Source of the DNA: Thraustochytrium sp. TN22
Lineage: Eukaryota; Sar; Bigyra; Thraustochytrida; Thraustochytriidae
Direction of reading: 5' to 3'
NCBI GenBank assembly: GCA_013306675.1
Contig: JABLUY010000005.1
Span: forward strand, 194,416-258,415
Length of the DNA: 64,000 nt
The position numbers and the translations under genes were made by a program. Below are positions 21,301 to 28,271 of this stretch, piece after piece (the first letter of the stretch is position 1; each line of letters starts with the position of its first letter). Below the pieces are notes generated by a model that saw only the letters and a program-made list of their open reading frames with translations, did not search any database and had not been told where the DNA came from.

Positions 21301-21403
21301 GCGCGCGGGCGCTGTGCTGCTGCCCCTGCTTCTTGGCGTTGTTGCGCCCGAGGCCTGCGCGCAGCGCTTGCATCTTGGCCAGGGCGTCGCCGCCAGCGAA
21401 CAT
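12389..21403 (-). CDS. Giant protein with 14 Tudor-like repeats, TBCC/C-CAP (RP2-like) domain and coiled coils
   Basis: One uninterrupted frame encodes 3004 residues from the ATG giving MFAGGDALAKMQAL. Residues ~38-1010 hold 14 repeats of 60-70 residues, each with a GWKQAY...G core and a VxFDDGEV strand, like Tudor/SH3-like barrels. Two diverged copies follow near 1278-1334 and 1428-1484 (AYDDGDIE type) and another near 1620-1657. Residues ~1075-1200 match the TBCC/C-CAP domain of RP2 (XRP2): SKVFIGPCESSVFVRDC, then IACRQLRLRDCRNC, which keeps the Q-x-R arginine that acts as the GAP finger on ARL2/ARL3 in RP2. A Glu-then-Lys run lies near 1515-1540, coiled coils near 1675-1855, and a long unrecognised region reaches the C-terminus. 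Likely roles are tubulin or ARL GTPase handling and scaffolding, by inference. I cannot exclude that the far C-terminal half is misassigned to this gene, but no stop or intron signal divides it. Confidence 0.8.
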   Translation of the reverse strand: MFAGGDALAKMQALRAGLGRNNAKKQGQQHSARAPRPQDKVVAKIKGWKQGYEGRVDSVDKDAETCRVVFDDGEVVDEVRFEEVLEVLGSAPASDEDGDGDEDVPPKRAAGERVDAGARVLARVAGWKKPYAGIVARVVEADKVFEVKFDDGEVIDDVQRSEIVEVLASAAARPAATFDVGQRVRAKIPGWKEAYTGKIAKRRGDEYEVHFDDGEIQPRVAAADIELLEVEAKSARFARGDRVKAQITGWKQAYEGVVVATNADGSLKVRFDDGEIVDSVLPTEILSEPKPVAGKSPSPRPVAASRRPAIDVGMRVEAKVAGWKKAYGGKVTRIVEPSQVYEVTFDDGEVIDDVQADEICTVLEAQPDGSKDADALLQPGTRVKAKLEGWKQAYSGVLEEVNPDGTYKVIFDDGEVQERVGSGEIEEVGETMSSAEQASGDASLQPGTRVKAKLSGWKQAYPGVVEKANPDGTYKVVFDDGEVHEEVEPTMIEEISDAEASAEQASGDASLQPGARVKAKLNGWKQAYPGVVEKANPDGTYKVVFDDGEVHEEVEPTMIEEISDAEASAEQASDDASLQPGTRVKAKLNGWKQAYPGVVEKANPDGTYKVVFDDGEVQEKVESNEIEEVGTSEPGAKQASRDASLQPGTRVKAKLKGWKKAYAGVIDSINPKGTYRVVFEDGEVQEEVEPAMVEEVCDAEACVDRASEAATLLPGTRITAKLKGWKQAYAGVIEAGNGDGTYKVVFDDGEVQGRVSPEEIKSEEPPTEEGTNPSPGSCASGSPRSGADGSPQLGRRVMARLESWKQAYAGTVAAVNADATFRVVFDDGEVQSRVTRAEIVEVLPSEEARLVPGERVRARLKEWKEAYSGTIRAVNADGSLHVEFDDGEIVQSVSPEDLVDELSPRRAGDVANDEDLLAFLNDEQECAASESTSKPASSTTRSEPKLDSTDASVEPAPGDVVMAQLATWKQPYRGTVKRRNAKDGSFKVIFDDGEAVNSVPKEAIVSIVTRKTDAAGQKAAFMAPDGKTFADRGAYKQYMYETYFCFKNVQGDHESLLKTPGSVEGQPFDLHTLDDCTVRVLCWSTQVQVDKVTRSKVFIGPCESSVFVRDCSDTEFTIACRQLRLRDCRNCTFNLFSNVDPVIETSTDLVFRPFNGAYAGLGEHFAKAKLDPRDNHWRLIFDFNKNGCDGYGVPDPHYRLEEAQGGQLVSTWTHDGIAGPGGCVNPVAPDAVAITESDGGATHQGQFTEEGAAAGAPQPEPAFVWAKEAPAGILRAGARVNVNFNRESSRPRAADFYLGKIDAVNADGTFAIAYDDGDIEKDCKADFIKVAVDEAQKFMEKPEPAAKPPAKNSETPVEAPPAADKPPAPEKPESPAEKIEPLASELPACKPSERLETPASSKQLETSVLPTESTRYVWAKDVENSLLQTGSMVRVNFNRSTQTPAEEDLYTGRIMNVNDDGTFFVAYDDGDVEQDCQLEFMQVAMPEVDSTSTKVDADSVQTAEAGFELRMNEEDEEEEEEEEEVGVGVEEEEKKKKKKKKKGSSVVHAAVTLEDLSGDRRSSKRSKRGASGPHLTTTQTKRPSAGALTLREARSLEEAAQADSVLVNRDVEAETVDLTALAKGTVVAVNSDETVEVAFENGEVDSTVHWSQVHVLVGRVAASPRARRAARAAQSAPSQSALQLLRQELAKLREEQRTDQLRMRKERKAQETRILEERRRQSRAVAASRSQARQEELVQTLQQEIGQQREFQQQLMRQHHEAMERLQQRLLEMPTEEAWAPGPADALSSSSSRRASVAMALQTGGATREQVAQYEEIEAIRAEIQESRVALQQDMRAAAAHARQMEKLAREKELERGWNAGSGRRRSVRGRGAAGRGGTRGAENAAVSAAATTAADRVESAALAEAMEELEAARKQRADFALALERDRRQQVAGGLGTRRGGGGGGSGGEGSDLGQRIAAYKGDVERATKLVLALYEGYASERTDKVVRAPSPAEVSTPQWAQKVSELRLKPLRFRSRAHEDSAWRRVGLALARVQLEGAKLGCEAGAMHRGQALAPLERAWVDWTIASNKELHATRVSAALARKLHILDPASCVNAGAGSEEEDVEFDGLCFTHRHCERRVLKSSRREQSGDFARAHIVPDVPLAPEVRLQNALYKKVCRDEWARLLRRVEEEQEYEEDRQVQEKDEPEVPVTSAAALQMLRAWAREDQDAKNAEAAQRAAEHKAQAARDFAQWKDLKQRTQVATGDAVRQLREAGGPGGERRTPFPRPAGAPSSVAAALAPDRALPLRYVGGEHGQRESLPAGGPLMHALTSRGPPSQVVHAARVQDLQNPWKNVQAAEAELKQVDAQLAAQEAAEARRAAQSKREFLAWEDAVKVEQRVEQAVGALDFATHCLGGDGLERWLLVGRALHAVHHAQPRSLLGVWSDWTARGVEAALAKPLLGFVRCTMRVPAKGVLALEAEGAGSQALGEGQLLFLMREPAARAGGRLAPESLAVLLERGSGELAVAGPEASAGAKAKRLECACQRVVARDGAVVYAYALPDLLARILLKGGSSGSGSGQLTGRLRDQHKLAIHVRTLCAEQWRKFVPGTRWFAARLAAEDEALLVAEVRKFRRMQTSEKLRARWLEASGAAAAAVAVRRRLARLWPVVLQNPALATDEVVLAEYGLETATMVPVDGKGAPVSGSEPRPAGLRVGDLVCMNAPPDGDLRATWHRGSLWYRVTSLCMVKSTVSLVRERCVRAAGDGALVYRVRFRDDAHDEAEDEDNEDEDRGAFAGREDEHVVHLGNLLQAAVVRLRDPRVPLSENPSFDMFLLPGAQVFARALSGALAALAEEEEARRASSASAAAIEARVALAADHDAALAAFRALLLGKGAPVPDEVVGEHLDRVGRTLARAASCWRRTGVLVDEPRAETKEDTDADHDEKSPVECPWRGLWRAWVLQSQKWSQLVQMGFALADMDAMMDRKWAKFSSATTTKPGAATRDAAAAASRAALADLHAVLLS
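16782..16868. repeat. Long polypyrimidine tract inside the giant gene
   Basis: The plus strand is a nearly pure pyrimidine run: CTT units, then CTC units, a CCCCAC insert, and CTC units again. It encodes the Lys and Glu runs on the minus strand. Such mirror-like tracts can form triplex (H-) DNA and are prone to length change. Confidence 0.8.
19560..20115 (-). repeat. Recently amplified 201-bp Tudor-repeat units
   Basis: Repeats 7, 8 and 9 of the giant protein are nearly identical in DNA, with a period of 201 bp (67 codons); for example, CTTGCCTCTGCGTCGCTGAT recurs at 19701 and 19902. Other repeats in the same gene are far more diverged. This indicates recent unequal crossing-over or gene conversion in this part of the array. 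Confidence 0.85.
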
Positions 21404-21938
21404 GGTGGTGGGCGGTGGCGCGGGCGCGCTCGCGCTCGCCCCCCGCCTCGCCTCTCTCTCGCCTCGCGCCACCTGCACTGCCGCGACGCAGGCTCGGTGC
21501 TGGGACGGGACTCGACGAGCCCGACTCGACTCGGCCTCCTCTCGTTCGCTACTAGCTGGCTGAGGTAGCCGTTGAGTCGAGGCCGGGCCCTGGCTGGGCC
21601 CATAGTCCCTGACAGTAAGTGCGGCGGCACTGCCAAAGGAGCCCGCCCGGCCGACGCCGCGTTCTCCACGCCGGCCGTGCTACACGAAACGGCGCCCCAA
21701 GGTGTGGTCGACCGCCCTCAGGCTCTGCCTTGGCGGCGGCACCGGGCCGTACCTCTAAAACTATGAAGTTCCCTGCAGTAGCACGGCGACGGTCAGCACG
21801 GCTCGACTCGGTCAGCACGGCTCGACTCAGGCTCCGGGCTGGGCTGGGCTGGGCTGATCGTGACTCAATGACTCACATCATTTGATCTGATCTCACTGTC
21901 AGTGAACGTTCTTTAGGCCTATAGAATTTGGTTCGTGA
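21404..21938. other. Intergenic region upstream of the giant gene
   Basis: These 535 bases lie between the start of the Tudor/TBCC gene and the stop of AP-4 epsilon, both on the minus strand. They contain a doubled GTCAGCACGGCTCGACTCG motif near 21790-21830 and a GGGCT run near 21838-21856. No gene is visible. Confidence 0.6.
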
Positions 21939-24900
21939 TCATCGTAAGCGCGAGCGGCAGTTCTTGGAGATGGCGGCTGTGGTCTGGTTGTCCTTGGAGC
22001 GCACGATGAGGTCGGCGCCGGTCGGGCCGCGCTTGGCGTGCAGGAGCGCGAGGTCGTAAGTGGAGGTGTCAGTGCCGGCGAAGATGGCCTCCTGCGTCTG
22101 TTCGATGATCTCGACGCAGGCCAGGCCGAGCTGCGCCTTGACACGTGCGGCGACGTCGTGGATCGTGGAGACGCCCTGAAGCACAACGGCGAAGCGCGCC
22201 TCGGCAGGGTTGGACACCCAGCGCTGACCAAAGTCCTGAGTCTGCAGCTGCACGGGCGCATAGGGGGCGGGCGGAGGCTGCTGGGCGGCGCCATTGCCAG
22301 CGCCCGAACCGCCCGAACCGAAGGAGTCAAGGACGTCGGAGTTGCCGCCATTGCCTCCATTGCCGCCATCCAGCGCGGCCAGTAGGTCGTACGAGTCCTG
22401 AGTCTGCTGCGTGTGCACACCGCCGGAGCCACCGTTCGCGCCGGCGTCATGGGACGACGAGACGTCGTTGCTATCGTCAAACCCGAGGAGGTCAATGCCG
22501 CCGCTGTCGTCGTCAGCATACGCATCCTGCGGCGGAGCCACTGGCGCGGCGGCGGCAGGGGGGGCGCCCGCGCTCGAACGCTTTCGGATCGGGGCTCGAC
22601 GAGGCGCTGACGAGGCTGCCCCGGCGCCGGCGCCGTCACCGCTCGAGACACCACCAAAGAGAGCAGCCGCCATGCGCTCGCGCTCAGAGAGCTCCTTCGG
22701 CTTGGGAGGGGCCGCGGGCGGCGCGGGCGCCGAGGAAGCATAGTCTGGCGTCGCAGCCTCTGGCGCGGCGCTCTGGGCGATGCTCTGCGCGTAGGCGTTG
22801 GTCGGGTTGGTCGCCGCCACTGGCGGCGGCGTGGCGCGCGACTGGTTGGGCACGGCCGTGGCCTGCGCAGAGGGCCGCGGAGGGCCGCCCGAGTAGCCCG
22901 AGGAGCCCCAGACGCTTTTGACGCCCTGCAGGTTGAGCCCATTCGCAGCCTGCGCGCCGCCGCCATTGGCAGCGGCGCCCGTGCCGCCGCCATTCAGCCC
23001 GCCGCTGCCGCCATAGTCGAGCGCCGGGCTCGCGCCCATGCCCATGCCCATGCCCATGCCCATACCCGCGGGTGCCGGGCGCGTGGCCATTTGCGTGGGC
23101 GCCGTCGGCTTCTCATAGGCGTCGTACTTGAGCGCAGGCTCGGCGGTGATCTTGGGCCGCGCTGCGATCTCCTCGTCGTCGTACTCAAGGTCGGCGGCCT
23201 CCTCCACGGAGGGCGGCGCGTAGTCGGGTTTGCCACTGGCGCGCTGGTCGGCGACGAAGCCGTCGAGGAAGCTAAAGTCCGGGTCGCTGAGGTCCTCGCA
23301 CGAGGCGTCGACTGGGAGTACATTGGCCAGTGTGGCAGAGTTGCGCGCGATCTCACGGAACTCATAGCACTTTTGCTGGAGGTCAACGTCGACCGAGGAG
23401 CCGTAGTGGTCGACCAGGTCGGCGGCCTCAGAAGGCAGGCGGCCGAGCTGCGCGCAGATCTTGAGCACGGCAGAGACTGCGTAACCGCGCGTGGAGGCCG
23501 CCATGCCCTGACGACGCGCGGCCTCGCAAATGACCTCCAGCACCTCGGGCACGATGTCAGTACCCATGAGATAGGCGTACTCGCCAAGCGTCCAGAACAT
23601 GACGCGCAGGAGGACGTCGGGCAGCTGCGCGCGCTCGAAGTTGTCGTAGAAGATGATGCAGGCCTCGCGGCGCATAACTTCGTCCGGGTCCTCGCCGTCG
23701 CCGGCGCCGTCGTCCTCGGCATCCTCGCCGGCGCCCTCCGCCAGCAGGCGCAGGAGGTTGTGCGCGACTTCCTCCTCCACCAGGTCGCCGCCAAGCTCGA
23801 ATACCTTGGTGATGATGCGGATGTACCAGAGGTTGTTGGGCGCGTAACGCTCGGCAAGCTGGCAGATGCGCGTGACGAGGTCCTGGCGCAGGTACTTGTC
23901 GACGGCGGTGCGCAAAAAGAAGACGAGCTTGTCGACGACGACCTCGGCGTTGACCGGATTCGTCATCCTAAAGAGCAAATCGAGGGTCTTGCGCTTGAGC
24001 GTCTCGTCCGGGTCCTCCAAGCAGTCGAGCACGATCATCTGGTGCTCGGCCGCGTAGCGTGGGTGGTCGCGCACGATGGCGGCCAGACCTGTGACGCCGA
24101 GGTACTTGAGGTTGTGGCTCTCGTTCTGAATGAAGCGCGAGATGGCGCCTGCTGCGGCGTCCAGCAGCGCCGGGCTCGGGTAGATTGCTGTCACGGTGCG
24201 CACGCACTCATACACGATGGCGAAGCTGACGTAGATGTTGGTGTTGGCACGCTTCATGCAGTCGCCCACAACCTCATACATGTCCTCGCTCGTGCGCTGG
24301 TCGTTGGCGCCCAGCGTGGCAAGAATCTTGAGCAGCTTGATCTGAATCCACGGCGCTGGAATGCGATGGTAGTCAAAGTCCTTGGGCAGTCGGTGCTCGA
24401 TGATCTGCTTGAGAATGGACACGAAGGACGGCACAAGGTCTTTCTGCGCCTGCGGGTCGTCGCGTGCCATGTCGTGCAATAGGCAGAGCGAGGCGCCCAT
24501 GACGGACGGGTCCTTGTCGCAGAGCACGCGGCGGAACTGCTCGTGCATGTGCGCCACGGAGCCGGCGTCGAGCTGGTAGATGCGGTGGAGCGCCAAAATG
24601 GCCTTCTTGCGCACCGCGCTGTTGTCATGGGTCAGCACCTTGGCCACGGACGGCAGCAGCGCCGGGATCATCTCGTTCGTGATGAGCTTGGAAAGCGCCA
24701 TGAGCGCCGTGCCAACCTCGAGAATGTTGGCCGACGCCAGGTCGCGCTGCAGCTGATTCACCAGCATGAACCGAAACTCATTGTCCGGGCTCAACGTGAG
24801 CGCCGCCGTCAGGTAGCCCACCTTTTTCTGCATGAGGTCGCCGGATGCCGTGAGCTGGATCGCGTGCACGTACGCGAAGGACGCGTCGTGGCCCAGCATC

Positions 24901-25085
24901 TCCACATAGATCATGCGCACCAGGCTCTCCTTGATCACCTTCTTGCTCAGGCTCTTGCCGGCGAACCTCGCCTTGAGCGTGCGCACCTCGCCCACGATGA
25001 TGCGGTCCTCCTCCTGCTTGCTCTTCGACTCCCCGATCGCCTTGACCAGGTCGAAGAAGTCCTTCGACAGGTGGGAGCCCGACAT
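21939..25085 (-). CDS. AP4E1: AP-4 adaptor complex subunit epsilon
   Basis: The protein has 1048 residues. The N-terminal ~590 residues are an adaptin alpha-solenoid with AP-4 epsilon signatures: KDFFDLVKAIGESKSKQEED, VEMLGHDASFAYVHAI, KYLGVTGLAAIVRDHP, CLEDPDETLKRKTLDLL, and VAHNLLRLLAEG. These agree with plant and animal epsilon rather than with AP-1 gamma or AP-2 alpha. A long Ala/Pro/Gly/Ser hinge (about 600-930) contains short acidic-hydrophobic motifs such as GIDLLGFDD, typical of accessory-protein binding. The last ~100 residues (from FGQRWVSNPAEARF) look like the ear platform. AP-4 forms a heterotetramer with beta4, mu4 and sigma4 and sorts cargo at the trans-Golgi network. The other subunits are not in this window. 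The ATG at 25085 is followed at once by conserved sequence. Confidence 0.95.
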   Translation of the reverse strand: MSGSHLSKDFFDLVKAIGESKSKQEEDRIIVGEVRTLKARFAGKSLSKKVIKESLVRMIYVEMLGHDASFAYVHAIQLTASGDLMQKKVGYLTAALTLSPDNEFRFMLVNQLQRDLASANILEVGTALMALSKLITNEMIPALLPSVAKVLTHDNSAVRKKAILALHRIYQLDAGSVAHMHEQFRRVLCDKDPSVMGASLCLLHDMARDDPQAQKDLVPSFVSILKQIIEHRLPKDFDYHRIPAPWIQIKLLKILATLGANDQRTSEDMYEVVGDCMKRANTNIYVSFAIVYECVRTVTAIYPSPALLDAAAGAISRFIQNESHNLKYLGVTGLAAIVRDHPRYAAEHQMIVLDCLEDPDETLKRKTLDLLFRMTNPVNAEVVVDKLVFFLRTAVDKYLRQDLVTRICQLAERYAPNNLWYIRIITKVFELGGDLVEEEVAHNLLRLLAEGAGEDAEDDGAGDGEDPDEVMRREACIIFYDNFERAQLPDVLLRVMFWTLGEYAYLMGTDIVPEVLEVICEAARRQGMAASTRGYAVSAVLKICAQLGRLPSEAADLVDHYGSSVDVDLQQKCYEFREIARNSATLANVLPVDASCEDLSDPDFSFLDGFVADQRASGKPDYAPPSVEEAADLEYDDEEIAARPKITAEPALKYDAYEKPTAPTQMATRPAPAGMGMGMGMGMGASPALDYGGSGGLNGGGTGAAANGGGAQAANGLNLQGVKSVWGSSGYSGGPPRPSAQATAVPNQSRATPPPVAATNPTNAYAQSIAQSAAPEAATPDYASSAPAPPAAPPKPKELSERERMAAALFGGVSSGDGAGAGAASSAPRRAPIRKRSSAGAPPAAAAPVAPPQDAYADDDSGGIDLLGFDDSNDVSSSHDAGANGGSGGVHTQQTQDSYDLLAALDGGNGGNGGNSDVLDSFGSGGSGAGNGAAQQPPPAPYAPVQLQTQDFGQRWVSNPAEARFAVVLQGVSTIHDVAARVKAQLGLACVEIIEQTQEAIFAGTDTSTYDLALLHAKRGPTGADLIVRSKDNQTTAAISKNCRSRLR

Positions 25086-25954
25086 CTTGCTCGCCGTGCG
25101 CCGCGCCGCGCCGCGCCGCGCCGCGCCGCAGCCGCCGCCGCCAAGTCGTCCGGAGCGCCGCCGAGCCGCCAGGCCGTGACCAGCTCAAGCTCTGCGCGCC
25201 CGGCGCCGAGCGAAGCCGACCTCGACTTTGATTTCCTTAGATACCGGTCGCACCGCGCGCGCCCCCTCCGGAGCCCCGGTGTGCGCGAGAACACGAGAAC
25301 TAAAGGGACTTCTTAGTTCTGTCCCCTCTTGCAAGCGCGCCGCGCCGCGGCGCCGCGGGCATCATGATGCCATCATAAAAATGGACTGGGACTCGGTCGG
25401 AGGGACATTGTCAGTCAAAGCTGCTGAGCCCGTCTGAGCGCTGATTCGAGGCGCCTTCCTAGGATTTGAAGGCTCGAAGGAGCTACCATGGCCAGTGCAG
25501 CGAGCGGGTCAGCCAGACGCTGATGGACTCCTTGGAAGCCGCGCAAAAAAGGGGCGCCCCGAGAAGGCCTGCGCTGTCAAGCCGCCGCCAGTCCAGGCCC
25601 AGGGAGGTGGGCTCGGCGGTGGGGCTCGACGCAACTGGCCACCTGTGGCGTCGCAGCAGAGCTGTAGCAACCAGCACACCGTCCGCAAGTGGCTGCAACA
25701 GGACGGCACTGCACTGCGCTGCGGTGTGGTGCGGTGGGTGCTGCGCGCTAAATACAGTGAGCGGCCACACGTCGACATTCTTTTGTTGAACCCGTCCAAA
25801 GGCCAGCAAGTGGACTCGAGCGCGGCCTGGGCGCCCCTTCCCGCCAAGTTTCGCCCGCGCAAGCCCCACGCTGGCCTGCTCCCTTTTCAGTCACAAAGGC
25901 TGGAGCACCCTGGCAGCCGAGGCAAACCTTCTTTTTCGCAACGAGGTGCCGCGG
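25086..25954. other. Divergent promoter region between AP-4 epsilon and the CRAL-TRIO gene
   Basis: The two flanking genes point away from each other, so this 869-base gap should hold both promoters. It contains a CGCCG tandem run at about 25099-25130, just upstream of the AP-4 epsilon ATG. No coding signal is convincing on either strand. Confidence 0.55.
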
Positions 25955-27631
25955 ATGCAGCAGCAACGCGATTCCTCGGATGCCGCGCTCGTCTCGCTGG
26001 CAAGCCAATGGGTCTTCGGCACCTGCGCGGCAAGCTTCAGCGCGGCCGTGACCATTCTCAGCGTCGCGATCGTGCTCGAAGATGGCCCTGCCTCCCGCTG
26101 GACCGTCCGAGCGCTGCTGATCCTCGGCGGCCTCGCCCTATTGGCGCAGACGGCTTTCGTCAGGGCCCTCTTGAAGCGAGGCGGCCCGGGCATCGAGCTC
26201 GCGCAGCCGTCGATTCCTGCCACACGTCCTGCAGCGCCGAGCGTCGCCTCAGCGGGCATCGCGACGACAAGCGAGCGCTCGCCCGTCTGTTGCTGCAGCA
26301 ATCCCGCGGACCCCGCGGCCATCTTCAGCCTGCGCTCGCATGCCTCGAGGAGTAGCGACGACAGCTTGCATGACCTGGGCGATCTGATTGCGTGTACCTC
26401 GAGTGGGTCGGTCACGAGCGAGTCCGTGGGGTCGACCTCCGGCATCTCCGAGGACTCCGACGGACTATCTGGCCGCTCGCGCCACTCCCGCTCGCGCCGT
26501 CTGCGCATGATGGCTGCGGGCCAGCTTGTCCGTCAACGCCTGCGCCGCAAGGTCGGCTTCGCGAGCGGTTCAGATGCCATCAACCACTACGATTCGTTCT
26601 CGGAGGAGGCCATGCCAACGACGATGGAAGACGTCGAAGGCGAGCGCGAGCTCGTTGACACCTGCGCCGGGGAGCTTGTGGAGCACAAGGAGGAGCACGA
26701 CCTGTGCGAGGTCGGAGCCACTGACAGCGCAGGGAGCGCCATCCAGCTCGACAGCACGTTAGCGGGCCTCTACCACGGTGAGCGCCAAGCCGTCATGCAG
26801 CTTGCGAGCAGGCTCAGCGACCTCCGCGCGGTTGCCGTGGACCCACCGGCGGATCTTCACGAGACAGTTCTGCTGCGCTTTGTTCGCGCCAACGATTTTG
26901 ACGTGGACTCCGCCGAGACGGCCTTGCGCGACGCAGTGCACTGGCGCCGCAAGCGGCGACCCGACCTCATCTACGCCAAGCTCGAGGCAACCCCCCATCC
27001 GATCACGTCCACGTACATGACTGGCGGTTGTTACGGCTTCGACCGCGACGGTGCCCCCGTCATGTACGACCGCATCGGGCAGCTCGACCTGACCGGACTG
27101 CTCGCGTGCGCCTCGCAGACAGAGATCGAGGAGTTTCACATCTGGAAGCAGGAGACGATCACGCGCAAGCTAGTCGAGGCCGAAACGCGCAGCGGCAAGC
27201 CGCAGCCGCAACTCCTCGTGGTACTAGACATGGCGGGCCTCAGCTGGCGCCACTTCAATCGTCAGGGGCTGCGCATCGTGAAGAGCTGCGTTGCGCTCGA
27301 TGAGCGCTTCTATTGCGAGCGCCTCAAGCGTATGATCATCGTCAACGCCGGCAGCGTCTTCACCAGCATCTGGGCTGTGGTCAAGCGCTTCGTAAACGAC
27401 AAAACACGCGCCAAGATCCAGATCCACCGCACGGTGCCGGCCGACCTCCTGCGCCGCTCCATCGACCCGGACCAGCTCCCGGCCTTTCTCGGCGGCGACC
27501 TCACCGTCGACGGCGACCCGTTTTGCGCACCTTTCGTACGGCCAGGCGGCATTATCCCGCCCGACGTCATCCGCGCGCACAGCATCGATGACGTCCCGGC
27601 GGGCGCTCGTCCCAAGGCTGGCAGTGTATAA
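25955..27631 (+). CDS. CRAL-TRIO (Sec14-like) lipid-transfer protein with N-terminal membrane anchor
   Basis: The protein has 558 residues from ATG 25955 (MQQQRDSSDAALV). Two hydrophobic segments lie at about 19-41 and 49-69, then a Ser-rich acidic linker. A CRAL-TRIO N-terminal helical region starts near 299 (LHETVLLRFVRANDFDVDSA). The lipid-binding domain covers about 345-525: GGCYGFDRDGAPVMYDRIGQ, LVVLDMAGLSWRHF, RLKRMIIVNAGSVFTSIWAV, and DQLPAFLGGDL, the usual LPxxxGG ending. Sec14-type proteins bind and exchange phosphoinositides and other lipids at membranes. The N-terminal anchor is unusual for soluble Sec14 relatives and suggests fixation to a specific membrane. The lipid ligand cannot be told from sequence. 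Confidence 0.9.
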   Translation: MQQQRDSSDAALVSLASQWVFGTCAASFSAAVTILSVAIVLEDGPASRWTVRALLILGGLALLAQTAFVRALLKRGGPGIELAQPSIPATRPAAPSVASAGIATTSERSPVCCCSNPADPAAIFSLRSHASRSSDDSLHDLGDLIACTSSGSVTSESVGSTSGISEDSDGLSGRSRHSRSRRLRMMAAGQLVRQRLRRKVGFASGSDAINHYDSFSEEAMPTTMEDVEGERELVDTCAGELVEHKEEHDLCEVGATDSAGSAIQLDSTLAGLYHGERQAVMQLASRLSDLRAVAVDPPADLHETVLLRFVRANDFDVDSAETALRDAVHWRRKRRPDLIYAKLEATPHPITSTYMTGGCYGFDRDGAPVMYDRIGQLDLTGLLACASQTEIEEFHIWKQETITRKLVEAETRSGKPQPQLLVVLDMAGLSWRHFNRQGLRIVKSCVALDERFYCERLKRMIIVNAGSVFTSIWAVVKRFVNDKTRAKIQIHRTVPADLLRRSIDPDQLPAFLGGDLTVDGDPFCAPFVRPGGIIPPDVIRAHSIDDVPAGARPKAGSV

Positions 27632-28271
27632 AGAAAGTCTTTGTAACATGCTGTACCAACCCTCCTGGTACCAATTCTTTTGTCAAGGTGTAGCAACTCC
27701 TTGCTCGCGGTCCGTCACCGCACGGCTAGGGAAATACGACAGACAGCCCTTCACAATCTCCTCGTGCGTGTCTCGTGCGTCGCAGGGATGCCGTGCGGCG
27801 TCCACGCCGGGCTCCGTCTGCATCGGCGTCGCCAGCGAGCTGTCTGGTCCAAGCCATCCACCCGTCTGGCTCGGCCTGGCCTGGCCCTCCCTCTTGCATG
27901 TGCGCTCCTCCTCGTCCTCGTCCTCGCGTCCTCGTCCTCGCCCTCGCGTCCTCGTCGTCGTCCTCGTCCTCGTCCTCGTCCTCGCCTCCGAGGCCGCCGG
28001 CGACGACTACTCCGAGTTCTCGGCCGCGGGCGGCCAAGACAGCACCTCGACACCGAAGACGCCGACGACCGCAACGAGCACGCTGGCCGCCACGACCAGC
28101 GCGCGCGCTGCGACGGTGGGGGCCGAGGCCATGGTGCGCCTCGCGCGGCGCGGAGTCGCAGTTCTGGGAGTGCCAGTGGACGCAGAAGGCGCGGCCAGAG
28201 AGAGAGAGAGAGAGAGAGAGAGGAGAAGAGGCGCAGAGTCGCCAGCAAACCCCGCCGCGAATGCCGCTGCC
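27632..28271. other. 5' region of the TBC gene with repeats and a tiny uORF
   Basis: This gap holds a CTCGTC-type repeat at about 27904-27990 and a (GA)n run at 28196-28222. A 4-codon upstream ORF at 28261-28275 ends with its TGA overlapping the main ATG at 28272 (CATGA). The frame of the TBC gene stays open upstream through this region into the preceding gene. That extension is low-complexity Ser/Arg/Val and is not treated as protein. Confidence 0.5.

Noticed and set aside
27588-28271. N-terminal extension of the TBC protein overlapping the CRAL-TRIO gene
   Set aside because: It overlaps the end of the preceding gene, has no early ATG, and encodes Ser/Arg/Val runs from CTCGTC repeats.
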